A stretch of 64,000 nucleotides of DNA from Lonicera japonica (GCA_021464415.1 CM038464.1:56037328-56101327); one strand, 5' to 3'; shown: positions 22,724-34,270, counted from the stretch's first letter. A program made the numbers and translations. The notes: generated from the letters alone by a model not told the origin.

Positions 22724-24170
22724 AGGTTTGGAGATGACGTTGAAGTTGAACTTCAACAAAATGAAGCTTCGACTGGAGAAATAGGCGTGACCTCATCAGA
22801 CATTGTTCAAGAGGTTCGTCATATAATTTTAACTTGTGCAGTTGTCGTCTACAGATGGCATTTAAGAGCATTATTTGTCATTTTAGAAGGAATCACATTT
22901 CATTGTTTTCATCAGTCATTAGTTGAGTACTAAAATTGTCCTTTTGAGTTTTTCTTTTTACTTTTTTTTTTTGGTAAAATAAGAAACTTAATATTATTAT
23001 TATAACAAGAGAAGTACAGACTGAGGACAAGGAGTCCACCATCATAACACAAAGTTCTAACATGATAAATTAAGAAAGCTAAAACCCAAAAGACAAGAGA
23101 ATTTTCTCTTTTTCGTAAAAAATGCTTGCAGTTTTATATTTTTTTACTCAATATTCCTGGCTGGCACAGTGTATTTTAATTTAATGCATCATATTATCTT
23201 AAGTGCAGTATGACCAAGAAGTAGGGAGGGTGAGTGGAGGGAGGAATGCTCATTGGTTTTGCCTTCGGGGGGGGGGGGGGGGAGAGAAAGAAGTTGTAAA
23301 ATTACATTATTTATGTGAGTTGAGTAGTCACTGGGTACTCTGTTTCAAATGAGAAAAACAAACAGGCTATTATTGGTTAGCAATTTAATGTAATTTTTGG
23401 ATGCTTATGTTAATATTCTCTGATCATGTTACTTGTTATATATATAGTCTGACTTTAATTATTTAATTAATTAAGTAAGTAAGTACATTATTTATAATAA
23501 TAATAATAATATAGATATAGGAGCATTTTTTGATTGAAATGGTTTTTGACATATGGTTAACCTGTAGATTGCATATTGTTTTGGTTACTAAAATGGGAGA
23601 GAGTAGAGAATGGGAATATGAATAGAAAAATAAATTAACAGTTCTGCTGTAGTGCATGTCCAAAAGAACACTTTGTAAGTAGTTCCTATAAATCATGAGC
23701 TGTGTATATAAAAATTGGAGGATTACAGCCTTTAAGTTTTGGGATGTATATTGGCTTATGTTTGCTGTATGTATATTGACTTTAGTTGCAGCCAAATTGA
23801 GCACAACTTTATCTAGCATAATTACTGCAGTTTGCATTTAAAATAAAACTTAAATTGCACGTTGTTTACAAATTTTAATGTTCTTAACTTGTAACTTTGA
23901 TAGGACAAAGTCAAGGAGGCAAAATTAAAAAGAAAAAGTGGAGAGGCGTCTCGTAATACTACTGAGATTGACGAATTATCTGAAGTTTTTGGCGAGGATA
24001 AAAGGGGACGTGCTCGTGGAGTTGGTTCACATGTTACCAAAAAGCAGTTGATTCACTTAGGAATTGCAAAGGCGAAAGAAGAGGTTAATAAAGTAGAAAA
24101 AGAAAGAATTAATGCATTGAAAGATGAATTCAAATCATACGTCCAAGAAGCAGTGAAAGTGCAATTTTAG
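22724..24170 (+). pseudogene. Transposase_24 (TNPA-type) ORF, 3' exons
   Basis: Two exon-like segments. The first (22724-22813) follows an AG acceptor and encodes RFGDDVEVELQQNEAST. The second (23904-24170) follows TGATAG and encodes DKVKEAKLKRKSGE, DELSEVFGEDKRGRARGVG, then a coiled-coil-like KAKEEVNKVEKERINALKDE and a stop. The FGxDKRGRxRGxG motif is that of plant Transposase_24 proteins (Ptta/En/Spm class), subterminal-repeat-binding proteins of CACTA elements. Only the C-terminal end is present. It lies downstream of the NOT1 exons in the same orientation, so read-through could make a chimeric transcript. Confidence 0.65.
22962..23105 (-). mobile_element. Possible LINE 3'-end fragment
   Basis: On the minus strand the segment ends in a run of A after TTTCTTATTTTACC, preceded by TAATAATAATATTAAG, a pattern common at plant LINE 3' ends. 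There is no coding sequence. It sits in intron-like sequence of CACTA 1. Confidence 0.35.
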
Positions 24171-24969
24171 GATTTTCAATTAGCGATCCAAGGTACTATG
24201 CAAAATATGATGGCCAATTTGAATCGTGGATCACCGCATATGACGACGTCTAGAAGTGAGTTTGCTAGTAACTCCATTCACCGCATATGGCACTTTATAT
24301 TTGATATGGCCATTTTGGATTTAGTATGTTTTTGGTATGGTTGGACATAATTGGATTTAGTATGTTTATGTATGGTTGGACATCCTTGGTACTTTATATT
24401 TGTGGATGGACATGTTATTGTAAGAATATTAGTTTGGTTTTTAGATGAATATTGATCGGTAGTTCTTTGATGAATATTGGTTTGTATGATGTCATATATG
24501 AAATTGTATTGTGCAGCTAAAATAGTATTACTAAAACAGGTTATATTTACAAGGATACAAATATGTATTGTGCTACAGGGAATTGGGAAATTTAAAAAAA
24601 AAAAAAAGCCAATTTATTCTCTGTAACGGTCATGAACCGTTACAAATGTGTAACAGATTTATAATTAGTAACGTATTATTTCTGTTAGAAACGATTAAAT
24701 ATTAAAATACTTTTGTGTTCTATTGTAATGGATGTACATTATTTTGTAACGGAGTTAATCCGTTACTAAAATTAGTATAATAGTGAATTACTAACGGATG
24801 AAGTCCGTTACGAAACAATTTTTGGTAACGGTTTTCTCTAATTTTAGTAACGGATATATCCGTTACTAAAGTGTTTTTAACGCCAAATTACTAACGGATA
24901 TTTTGTGTTACAAAATTTTTTAGCAATGGACAAAATCCGTTAGTAATGGGCGATTCTGGTGTAGTGAAA

Positions 24970-27900
24970 ACGAGGGATGAGAGAGAGAGAGACCAATTGG
25001 GATTTACCCAAACGCCAATCTTTTTTGTGTATGGTAATAAATTTAGTGTTTAACATTTTCAGACCTCCCTTTAATTTTGGGATAGATAGATTCTACAAAT
25101 ATTATCTTTGCTCCCTAGCTCATTCTTGAATAAATACTATTGGCACGGAATGTATTTGCTATTTAATTAGATATAAATAATTTATTTATTTTAAAAAAAA
25201 TATTAAGTAGTGTTGTAATCAAGAGTTGCATTACTCTTGTTGACATATATCCTAGGTTTAAATTTTGTTACTTGCACCATAATATGCTCTCTTTTTTGTA
25301 AATTAAAAGTTCACAAAGGTAAAATGAAAAACTAAAACCTAACATGACTTCAATAATTTGAAATACTTTACATTTTATATAAGAATATATAAATAATTTA
25401 AAGAAAAAGAATTAGAATTGTCATATCACTAGTGCTTTGTGTAATTAATTAATAGCTGAAGATATATATATATATATATATTTATATGCATAATTATATA
25501 TTAATTCATGTAAGTCCAATTTTTTTTTCTTACTGCAAGTTCAATTTGAAGTCAATAAAATAAGAACACAGATAAGATAAGCATACATGTAGAATTTATT
25601 TTGCATATATAAGTGGGCATATTTTTAAGGTGGCTTAACCATTAGTTTTCCCACAAAACTATATATGCCTCTCTGGTGACTACATAACAAATTAAATATA
25701 TATATATAAAGAACTCTTACATCAGCTTAATTTGATATTGGTTTATTGGAAAAAAGAAATTCTTATAGAAATTAAAAGTCATTGTTGAGACTATAAATTT
25801 TATATTAAAATATTGAAATCTCTCTAAGTAATATATAAAAATAAAAAATTGTTGCCAATTGATTTTAAGTTAAATATTCTAAATTATAAAAATTTGTCAC
25901 CTGTTTTACGTAACAAAAATTTCTTTAACTACTCTAGCCCATGTGCAGAGTTTTCATGTTAAAAGGTTAGGATAGATTTTTGAGTAAAAATTGAATTCAA
26001 TAACTGATATGGTTGACTTAATTTATGAGTTGGAAATGCAAGACATAATTTTCTTTGTTAATTAAATCTGATGAATAGACTAGCCATATACTAATTATAA
26101 TCATTTCCTTTGTAGCGGTGTCGTGAATCAGTTGGCTAATCTACTTGTTTTACTAGTAGTTGTTGAACCACTAGCTTCTTCTTTCTTTCTTTCTTTTTAT
26201 TTTATTTTTTATTTTCTTATTATAAAAGATAGTTTAAGTGAGGGGAGAGGAGGGGAGGTTTCTTCAATGTAGAGCATGCCAAAAGGTTGAACGAGCACTT
26301 ACAGTGAATTTTATATACTGCTTACTAAGAAAGATTATTGATAGCGAGATTTGAACTTAAATATTACAAAGATCTTCAATTGGCACACTCATAACCAGAC
26401 AATCTATAGTCTCCCCTAATTAACAATTTTCTTGGCAAACATATATAATACACTTACCATCAAATTAATTAAATTATCACATTTGTCTCCCTAAAGAATA
26501 AAATAATGAAAAAATCTCTATTAATATAAAATGTAAGCGATAGAAAACAATTATGATATCAAATCTTGGATTCAAATCCGCGAACTTTAAGTTCAAAATA
26601 TGAAGATTTATAAATTACCATTGAACTAACAATTCTATAATGCTTTATTTTTCCCATTCTTTACTAAATTTATGTTTGCATAAAAATAAGGCATGTACTC
26701 ATATCAATTGTGTTTGCATCTAGTTAAGATAAAAGTTAGGCAAACGTGCATGTAGCTCCTTAATTAATTTGTGATACCATAAATTTGTCCATTAATTACT
26801 TGTGGTTATAACTTGCTCTAAAGATGGACCATTGTTTAGCTTTTGGAGCTAATTTTATTGTACTTTTTGGTAAGATTAGATAAAGCCAAACCAAAAGAGA
26901 ATGCATCTCAACCCCTAATTAGTAACTCATTACTCAAAAGTAATTGGTGAAGAGGAGACATGATATTCTATTCATTAAAGAATTGCTAAACTAAATCATC
27001 AACAATTTCTTCAATATATTAAAACCATAAATGAGCTGGTCCAACCAATATAGTATTCAGAGAAATTGAGGAGGAAACGAAGTTGGACATAGAAATAATT
27101 TTACATATGAAGATATTGAATTATATTACTGTCCTAATTTAAGAGTTTTTATTTTTGCTTTATTTTAAAACTACATTGATTTAACTATAATCAATGGTTA
27201 AAAACATAACTTAATTGTTTGATATCATGAGATTTGATATTTTAGTTATGTCTTAATAGAAATGAATCCCTTAAACTAAATCAATAATAGGATATACATG
27301 TACTATGAGCCCAAGGGTGGAACTAGGAATTATAGTGAGAGGTCCAAAGTTTTGGACAACAAATATATATATATATATATATATTTTTGGTTAGTCAAAA
27401 TATGACGACAAAAAACACACACCATATATAAATATATAATATATTTCATACATCAAGTTGTATAAAAAAAAAGAACATAATATTTTTAAAATACTTCTCT
27501 TCTAGATTTCGTATGAAAACGTTGAATGATGTCTCCATATTTAACTCGTCGAAGAGAGATCGAGGTGGGGAAGAGCAGAATAAATCATGTATGAGCCAAG
27601 GGTGAGCGAGTGAAAATAAGCCCTTTCTCTAATAAGAATATAATAAAAAAAAAATTATACATCAAAAAGAAAAACAATTTATTACTCCGTACTTATTGTA
27701 AAAATAAATCCCGCGAATAAAGATTAGTCGAGGTGCACAAAAATAAGCCCAAATAAATAAATTAATAAATATACAATTTATTGTGTACTGTGAAATTTAG
27801 TATTTTTTTTTAGCACAAATGGTGAACGGATAGATCTGGCAATTGAATATGGGAGAACTAAATTGAAAAAAGGAAAGAGGAGGCTAGCATTCGATATGAA

Positions 27901-28300
27901 CTTGGTGATGGCCATGAAAGACCAACATTTCAACCAATTAAGGCCACGAAATGATCTGTGAAATTTACTTTTTTAATATTTTATTGGATCTCCCATTTAT
28001 TTTGGGCTTGTGGATCCAAAGCTGGATAAAAAAATATTTTCTTGATATAATTTTGCTTCACCAAATTACTCTTGAAATGGGTAAAAAGTAAATGAGGGAA
28101 CAATAACAGAATCTCAAGTACAATGAAGGAAACACACAAGTACATATCTTCATCCACAAAAACATCCACATCATCAAAAGGGTCATACAAATCAACAATC
28201 AACTTAAGCAACCATAAAAACAATTCATCGTCGAATAATTGGATTCCAATACTGATGTCATACCAATAAAGTTTTTATGTTGAATGTTTTTAATGTTTTT
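24970..28300. repeat. Array unit 3 backbone
   Basis: Contains block P1 (25605-25720), block P2 (26740-27110) and the 3' flank of the small gene (27960-28190), all paralogous to units 1 and 2. A candidate hAT end (AAGGGTGGAACTAGG) occurs at about 27313 without a clear partner. (TA)n tracts lie at about 25460-25480 and 27365-27384. A degenerate tRNA-like B box lies near 26570 on the minus strand. No gene is seen. Confidence 0.6.
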
Positions 28301-28304
28301 CAAG

Positions 28305-28535
28305 TTACTCGTTGACACCATTATTCGACTCCACACAACTCATAGTAGAACCAGACGGCAAAACACCAACCGGATAAACTTTCTTAATGTTATCGCATTT
28401 GGTTTGACTAACACTTTTTTCTTCATTGCCAACCTTTCTGCTTCTTGCCCCCTCCTCTTCCATTGTCTTCAGTTTCTCCTTCTGGGCCTTCTGTTGCACA
28501 TAAATCTGAGCAAAACTGGCTCCAATGGACGACAT
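28305..28535 (-). CDS. 76-residue basic protein, array copy 3
   Basis: The most diverged of the three paralogues, yet again exactly 76 residues with no indel or stop. It starts MSSIGASFAQIYVQQ, has the charged helix (QKEKLKTMEEEGAR), KVGNEEKSV, and a C-terminal block IKKVYPVGVLPSGST in which PSG has become PVG and SD has become SG. It alone has two cysteines (one in QTKCDN, one in TMSCVE). No signal peptide. TATA box 108 bp upstream. The ATG is set at 28535 by alignment; a GTG two codons earlier is not used. Function unknown. Confidence 0.75.
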   Translation of the reverse strand: MSSIGASFAQIYVQQKAQKEKLKTMEEEGARSRKVGNEEKSVSQTKCDNIKKVYPVGVLPSGSTMSCVESNNGVNE

Positions 28536-28643
28536 GATCACTCAAATATTTGTCACAAAAAAGAAATATGACGTATAAGTGCTAGAGTGCTAGAATGATT
28601 TAGAGATAATCTTGGAGATGGAATTGAAGTCCTTGAGGAGGGA

Positions 28644-28651
28644 ATTTATAG
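28644..28651 (-). promoter_or_regulatory. TATA box of 76-residue gene copy 3
   Basis: Minus-strand CTATAAAT, 108 bp from the ATG at 28535, in the same CCCTATAAATTCCCTCC context as the other two copies. Confidence 0.7.
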
Positions 28652-28814
28652 GGCACAATGTAGGTTTTTGTGAACAAATTATCATCACTACTAATTGTCA
28701 ATTGTGAAGATTGGGTACATAGCAATTGTTAATTGGTCGTGAACATAGTAATTAATTAATTTGGGCACTAAATACAAAATAAATGTGTGCCAAATCAGCA
28801 ATTTATATAAGGAA

Positions 28815-29175
28815 AATTTTATATTTGGATAGTAATGGGTTTAGCTGTCACACTAAAACAATTTGGTTAGCAGATAATAGGAATAACATCGTATATCTAT
28901 ATCCAAGTAGAGTTGTACCTTTTATTCATCTGTTTTCTTTTGTTTTTTTCTTTTAATTTGTCAGTTTACTAACTGTGATTAGAAAAGAAACCACTAGCCA
29001 TAGCATTGTGCTATGAACAAGTGGGTTGTAGTTGTACAGTCACTCTCTAAAAAATACATATTTTCATTTTATTTTTTTAAAATAAAAAATAAAAGAAGAC
29101 CGTTTATCTGGAGATAATCTTTATGATAGATAGATCATTTCTACTAAGTTTGGTCAAAAAATTCAATCTAAAACG
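28815..29175. repeat. Array backbone block upstream of gene copy 3
   Basis: Same block as 16350-16640, 37465-37800 and 40965-41290 (landmarks CACTAAAACAATTTGGTTAG, CAGATAATAGGAAT, ATCCAAGTAGAGTT, CATAGCATTGTGCTATGA). Non-coding. Confidence 0.6.
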
Positions 29176-29189
29176 CGTGATATTCTTTT

Positions 29190-29345
29190 TATTATTATTA
29201 TTATTATTAATTGAGTACGAGCAATCACAGTCACGTATATATGATGCTCGATTATGGGGTCAGGGAGAGGGATATAGGTTACTAGGATTTGAACTTAAGA
29301 TCTCTTGATTCTCAACCAAAAATTTTACCACTAGCCAACCAAGTG
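29190..29345 (-). mobile_element. SINE-like tRNA-derived fragment next to (TTA)n
   Basis: Minus strand: GGTTGGCTAGTGGTAAAAT (A-box-like) followed by CTTAAGTTCAAATCCTAG (B-box-like), the usual head of a plant SINE. A (TTA)7 tract at about 29190-29210 lies at its 3' side. No tRNA cloverleaf remains. Confidence 0.5.
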
Positions 29346-30734
29346 TTTTGGAATGCATTATATGATCATCGAAAAGTTCAACAATAAAAATTACACATAT
29401 ATGTCAATCTTTTATTAGACTCACTTTTAATTTAATTTATTGATTTAATTTTGTAAAATTTTTCTACATATTGTACAAATTATATCTCAACTAATTTTAA
29501 CAAAAATGTTATTTAATTAACCTGAAAAGTAAAAGGAGGGACTCGTATGGTTTGTATCTGTATTTTTTATAATTTGTATGTTTTGGAAGTGCGAGTGCCT
29601 CCACACAAGCCCAATCCGAATTTTAAATGCTACACCAAAGCTCAACTAAAAGCAGTGACCAAATCCAATAAAAATTTAATGCAGTGAAAATTGTTTTTAA
29701 TGAAAACAAAAATTATGCAAATAAATTGAAATTTTCTATTTCTGTTTTTTAGGTTTCTGACTGGTGCTAGTCCCCCTGGTTGTCTCTGTCATGGGACTGT
29801 GTTTCGATCTTCAAGGACATTTGGTCATTTTGGCCCGTGTCTCAATGCCTCTTTTTCTCATGTCAGAAGAAATTAGAACAAGGTGACTAATTAGTTAGCG
29901 AATTCGATTCTTTCTTATGGTGCTTTTTTGAGCTCCTCGTGTTTTCCTCTAGTAGTCTGATGATTTTGATAGGCTTTGAATTGTAGTATATATATGTGTA
30001 AAGTTGCGTTATATTTTGAAATGCAGTTTATTTACATCAAAATATGAAAAATAATATAAAAATAAATTATAATCTTTTGGTTGCATTAAAATATTAAAGA
30101 ATAGATTATAATGTTAATCTAATTTTGGAATTGTCGGGTAACATGACGTCAGAATGTGCACTCTTCATTTATATTTTATTTAATAAATCTTTAATATGAA
30201 AATTATCTAAACCATAAAAATTATGCATAGTTGTGTTGTGATCCATATACTTTCGCAATGTTATTAGGTAGCTCTAATGTGGAACCACTAACATAGAGAA
30301 ATGGAACTTTATTTGATTCTCTCTCTCACTCACTCACTCTCACTCTCACTCTCACTCTATCTAGTTGTAAACGTGGTGCCAACTTGTTAATGCGGATCTA
30401 GAATTTGACAGAGTATATTTTAACATTAAATTAAAAAAATATATAATATTATTCATACATAAAAAAAAGAAAAAAGAAAAGAAGAGATAATTAAAATGTT
30501 TTAGTATATCCCTTTATATAATACTAAGTATGCCCTTCAAATATTTAACTAATTTCCTGGTAGTATTGTCATTAGAGTAGACCCAGTTAGTTTTTTCCAT
30601 TTTTTTTTGTTTTTTTTGTATGGTACTTCCTATAAGTATGGGCATTTCATATATCTTTCTTAATCGACATGTATATTTAATGGCGATTGCTAAGAGCACA
30701 ACGTAATTTCTCCTTGACATGATATGATATGATA

Positions 30735-31281
30735 TCATATATAATAATATAATATAATAGAAAGTAAAATACTCTACTTTGATCAGAGCATGACATGTGT
30801 CATTATTTAATACTCCCCCCTCTCTGTGTATAAATATACTCTTTATTTATAGTATATCAATCATTTGTATTTTCTTCCATATTTACATCTACTAACTTTT
30901 TTACTTTCTTGAACTCAGCACTCAAGAATTAATTTTAATTTGATTTCTACTGTAATTACTGATAGTGAAATGTTGTATTGTGCCGTAAATAAATTAAAAA
31001 AAAAGACCATAATTTTAGTAAAAAAAAAGTTAATTATGTAAAAATAAACCAACAAGATTTTTTTTAATTTCTTTTTCAGCTTTCTAATGAGATTTTAAGA
31101 AATAACCTACAACTATCGAATGCTACATGCGTTGTGGAAGTACTATTTTCCTATACTTCATAATTATATTTTTTTAAAATAATAATAATAATGTAAATTG
31201 ATTTTTGATTTATAATATATTATTTTAATAATGTAAATTTATATCTTAAATTGTCCGCACATTGTGCGGGACTTAACTTTT
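30735..31281 (+). mobile_element. Helitron-like insertion with terminal hairpin
   Basis: Absent from the paralogous block near 39438, where ACGATATG-TATATCAAAAATAG is continuous. The insertion begins about TCATATATAATAATATAATA and near its right end holds the hairpin CCGCAC-ATT-GTGCGG (31255-31269) followed by GACTTAAC. TC start plus subterminal hairpin suggest a Helitron, but a clean terminal CTRR is not evident. Non-coding. Confidence 0.5.
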
Positions 31282-32194
31282 TGTGTATGCTAAAAATAGT
31301 TGTACCACATGCAATCTATATATATGTTCAAAGAATACTAGTACGGGTAATGTTGGGAACCGAATTTTTTTAGTGCTTTTAGCAATCAGCATGTTAAAAT
31401 GATTTTACATCATGTTTAAAGAGTAATATATGTGATGGGATAGAGTAATTTTTGAATTGGCTTTAGCATTTATGTTTTTAATTAAATCATATTAAATAAT
31501 TAGCAAACCACATACTAACACACACAGATATTCCTCTTCTTTTTTTAATTTTTGTTAATTGGTTCAATTGCCCTATTGGGTGATCATTGATAAACTGGTT
31601 CTCCAAATAGTTAATTACTCGTTAGCATTTTAGGTACGGTGATTTCAATACATCAGTTACCCTATATTTATTATAAGTGCGTTACTATATATATATTTTT
31701 TTAATTTTTTGAATTAATTTATCTTGTATACACTTCCATATATGAATAAACCTATTGGTCCAAAACTGGGTCCTCTTTTTTTCAACTTCGGAAATTTATG
31801 GCCGAGGACTAGGAAATTAATAAAAGCAACAATATATGAGCGGCTAATAAGTGACCTCCTTTAGAATTATTAAATTATTCATGCAAATCCACTTTAACTG
31901 AAATCATTAACGTTAAATCACACATATATAATTAGATAAGCCGACATTTACAAGTGGTTGTCCATACGACTGACTGCGTCCTACCTTTTGATTTTTAATT
32001 TAACCTTTACAACTTCTTTTATTTTAATAAAAATTTTGCTTGCAACATAGATCAAACCTCCGCTCTCTAAACAATATAAAAACATGTTTAACTACTGAAT
32101 TATTTATTATTATTGTTAAAGTATTATATTCACATTATGTGTATACAAGTTGCATACATATCACTTATATAGCATATCAAATATATATATATAT

Positions 32195-32343
32195 GAAAAT
32201 TTTCAGGTGCGTACTAGTCTATATGGACTAGTCTTTTTTATGGCGGTTTTGTGTCATAAAAAAAACTCTCCCATTGTTTTTATGACGGAAAACCGACATA
32301 AAAAGGATCAATCCGTACGAACTGATCCGTACCAGAAACTACT
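32195..32343. mobile_element. Micron-like MITE in (TA)n, copy 2
   Basis: Left end GAAAATTTTCAGGTGCGTAC; right end (inverted) GTAGTTTCTGGTACGGATC. Internal GTCTATATGGACTAGTC and CCGTACGAACTGATCC are subterminal inverted motifs. Flanked by (TA)n on both sides (32180-32194 and 32344-32358). Related in its ends to 3896-4299 and 56939-57088. Confidence 0.65.
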
Positions 32344-32555
32344 ATATATATATATATACATATATGTATTTATATATAAATCAAAAGTTATGTCATTCGG
32401 TTATGACACCAAATCAAAAGCATTCTTCGTATTTTGCCAATGCGTTAATGCTTTTCACTAAAATTTCATTCGTTAGGACGTGAACTCATGAGCTCCGAGC
32501 TAAAAGGGAAATATCTTGTTATTTGACGTACTAGTTCTTTACTTATTAAACATTT

Positions 32556-34265
32556 TGTGAGAAATCCGCAAATGCGACCCCCAGGTCTCATTCCAGTGTT
32601 TGGGGATCTATAACGTCGAAAACGAATTATGTCGTTTTATTTGCTTCAGTATAAAGATAAGTCCTATTTTTTTATTTCTAAATGTAAATGGGTTTATTCA
32701 GAGTCGTCAACATGTTTTACTAGAAAACGTACAAAAAGTCTGCGTGGGGGTAAAGGCCAAAGCAAGCCTTGTCCTCACACGTTTTAGTCTACGAAATCCG
32801 GGATTCTTATAGGGTTCGGGAACTATGTTACAGTTTGGGAAAGTGTTAGGCACCTATTCTGCCTTTTCAGTCTCTAGTGACTTTATATGCTTATTCTATG
32901 TTGAAAAACTTGGATGCCTTTACTAAGAAGTCTATTACTTTCTAAAATATGTATTGCAAAGAAACGTGATTTTTTGGGAATAACAGGGAAAGGGACAAAA
33001 ATCTTGTATTCCGTAATCCGATGTTTTGGTTTGTCGACATCTGACTATTAATGACAAAAGTTTGTCTTTACTGTTTTAAAAATGAGATAGATTCGATATT
33101 GTTTCCTCGGATAACAATATCAATTATCTCGTTTGGTTAATTTTAAAGAAAAATGTCGGATCTTTATTGGAATTAATTTAATATGGAATTGAACTCTTTA
33201 AGGAGAGTGTATCAGATATATTATAGTCTATGTGAAAGACATAATATATCCGAGTCTAATTCCTAAGTAAACTTTATCAGTCCAGGTTTTGAAAACTTGG
33301 TTTTAACTGGAAGATAAATAGCTTAACTTTTTTTGATTTTTTGAAAATAATTTTTATCAGGGTTTTGAAAAGAAGTTTCGTTTGAAAACAATAAACTATC
33401 AGTAACTTGACAATAAGTTTATCAAGCTAGAAAGTGGACAAAACAACAAATATAACAAGTCTAAATTATAAACAACTTAAGTCGATGATAATGGAAGTAA
33501 ATGCTTTCGGTTTATGTTGACTCAATCAAGCCAACTCCTTACTTACTTAGAATACTTCCGAAAAAATAATCAAGTACATACATAAGATTTAAACAAAATA
33601 CAACTACTAAATAAAGTTTAAAAAAACAAGTATGTTGATATCTTATTTGATTACTATAAGAGATTTTAGTTACCTTCCCGATGATATAAATAAGATGAGA
33701 GAGAGAGAGAGAGAAAAATATAATATGACCGAAGATGATTCGGAGAATATAGAAAATTCTCCTCTAGAATACAGTCGAGAATTCGACTTTGAGATCCACG
33801 ACGTCAAGTATTGAGAACTCGAAGATTCCTTGAAAACTTGATAAGTTAAACTTTAGAAAATCAGATTTTTAGATACAATAGCCCTCTTCCTTGGGATTCC
33901 AGTCCTATCTTTAAAACCCTTGGGTGTTGGCCTATTTATACTGCTCGGGGGAGTTTGTTGTGCGATATTCCTCCCAAAAGTGGAACTGTTGCGCGATATT
34001 TGGACCAATGTAGCACGACAAACGGTTAAAGAAATGCCCCTAACAGAACTGATGTGTCATGGAGTGGATGATCTGGGTCAGAGGGGTTTGTCGTACGACA
34101 ATCTGGTTTGTTGCACTACAAAAGACCTTAAAATTGGATTTGTCGCACGACAAATCCTGCTAAAAATATGTTTGTTTGGCGACAAACTTTCCGGGGCAGT
34201 TTCTAGTATGTGCTTTTCGATGGGTTTTTAGGGTTCTTGCGAGGTCACGGATTGGGGTGTTTACA
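32556..34265 (-). mobile_element. Tat-type Gypsy solo LTR
   Basis: 1,710 bp, on the plus strand starting TGTGAGAAATCC and ending GGTGTTTACA, between perfect 5-bp duplications CATTT (32551-32555 and 34266-34270). The paralogous block at about 40466 has the uninterrupted site AAACATTTTCATTTAATTT, proving the insertion. No internal coding region is present, as expected for a solo LTR left by recombination. A GAGTCGTCAACATG motif at 32701 resembles a reversed primer-binding region (CGACTC), so part of the leader may be included. Open frames at 33632-33814 and 33920-34231 are not genes. TTGTCGTACGACAA-type palindromes lie at 34087-34155. Confidence 0.88.
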
Positions 34266-34270
34266 CATTT

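Larger units (their letters stand above)
18836..24966 (+). mobile_element. CACTA (En/Spm) element 1 with captured NOT1 exons
   Basis: Starts CACTACACCATTTTG and ends TCTGGTGTAGTG, with a 3-bp target duplication AAA (18833-18835 and 24967-24969). Length 6,131 bp. Both ends hold many subterminal copies of AGTAACGGA / TCCGTTACT, the usual transposase-binding type repeat of CACTA elements. Inside, on the plus strand, are a 5'-UTR-like stretch (19130-19400), four diverged tandem repeats, NOT1-derived exons (20713-21820) and the end of a Transposase_24-type ORF (22724-24170). No DDE transposase is visible, so it is probably non-autonomous. Confidence 0.93.
29560..32550. repeat. Array backbone block Q, copy 1
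   Basis: Paralogous to 38510-40470 and, at its left part, 46140-46830. Landmarks in order: CACACAAGCCCAATCCGAATTTTAAATGCT-ACACCAA (in pieces), the TATGGTACTTC-TATAAGT run, GGGTGATCATTGAT-AACTGGTTCTCC, and ACAAGTGGTTGTCCATA. It continues at 34271-34455 past the solo LTR. It holds a Helitron-like insertion (30735-31281) and a MITE (32195-32343). No gene is seen. Confidence 0.7.

Noticed and set aside
27311..27960. hAT element beginning near AAGGGTGGAACTAGG
   Set aside because: No matching inverted end or duplication visible.
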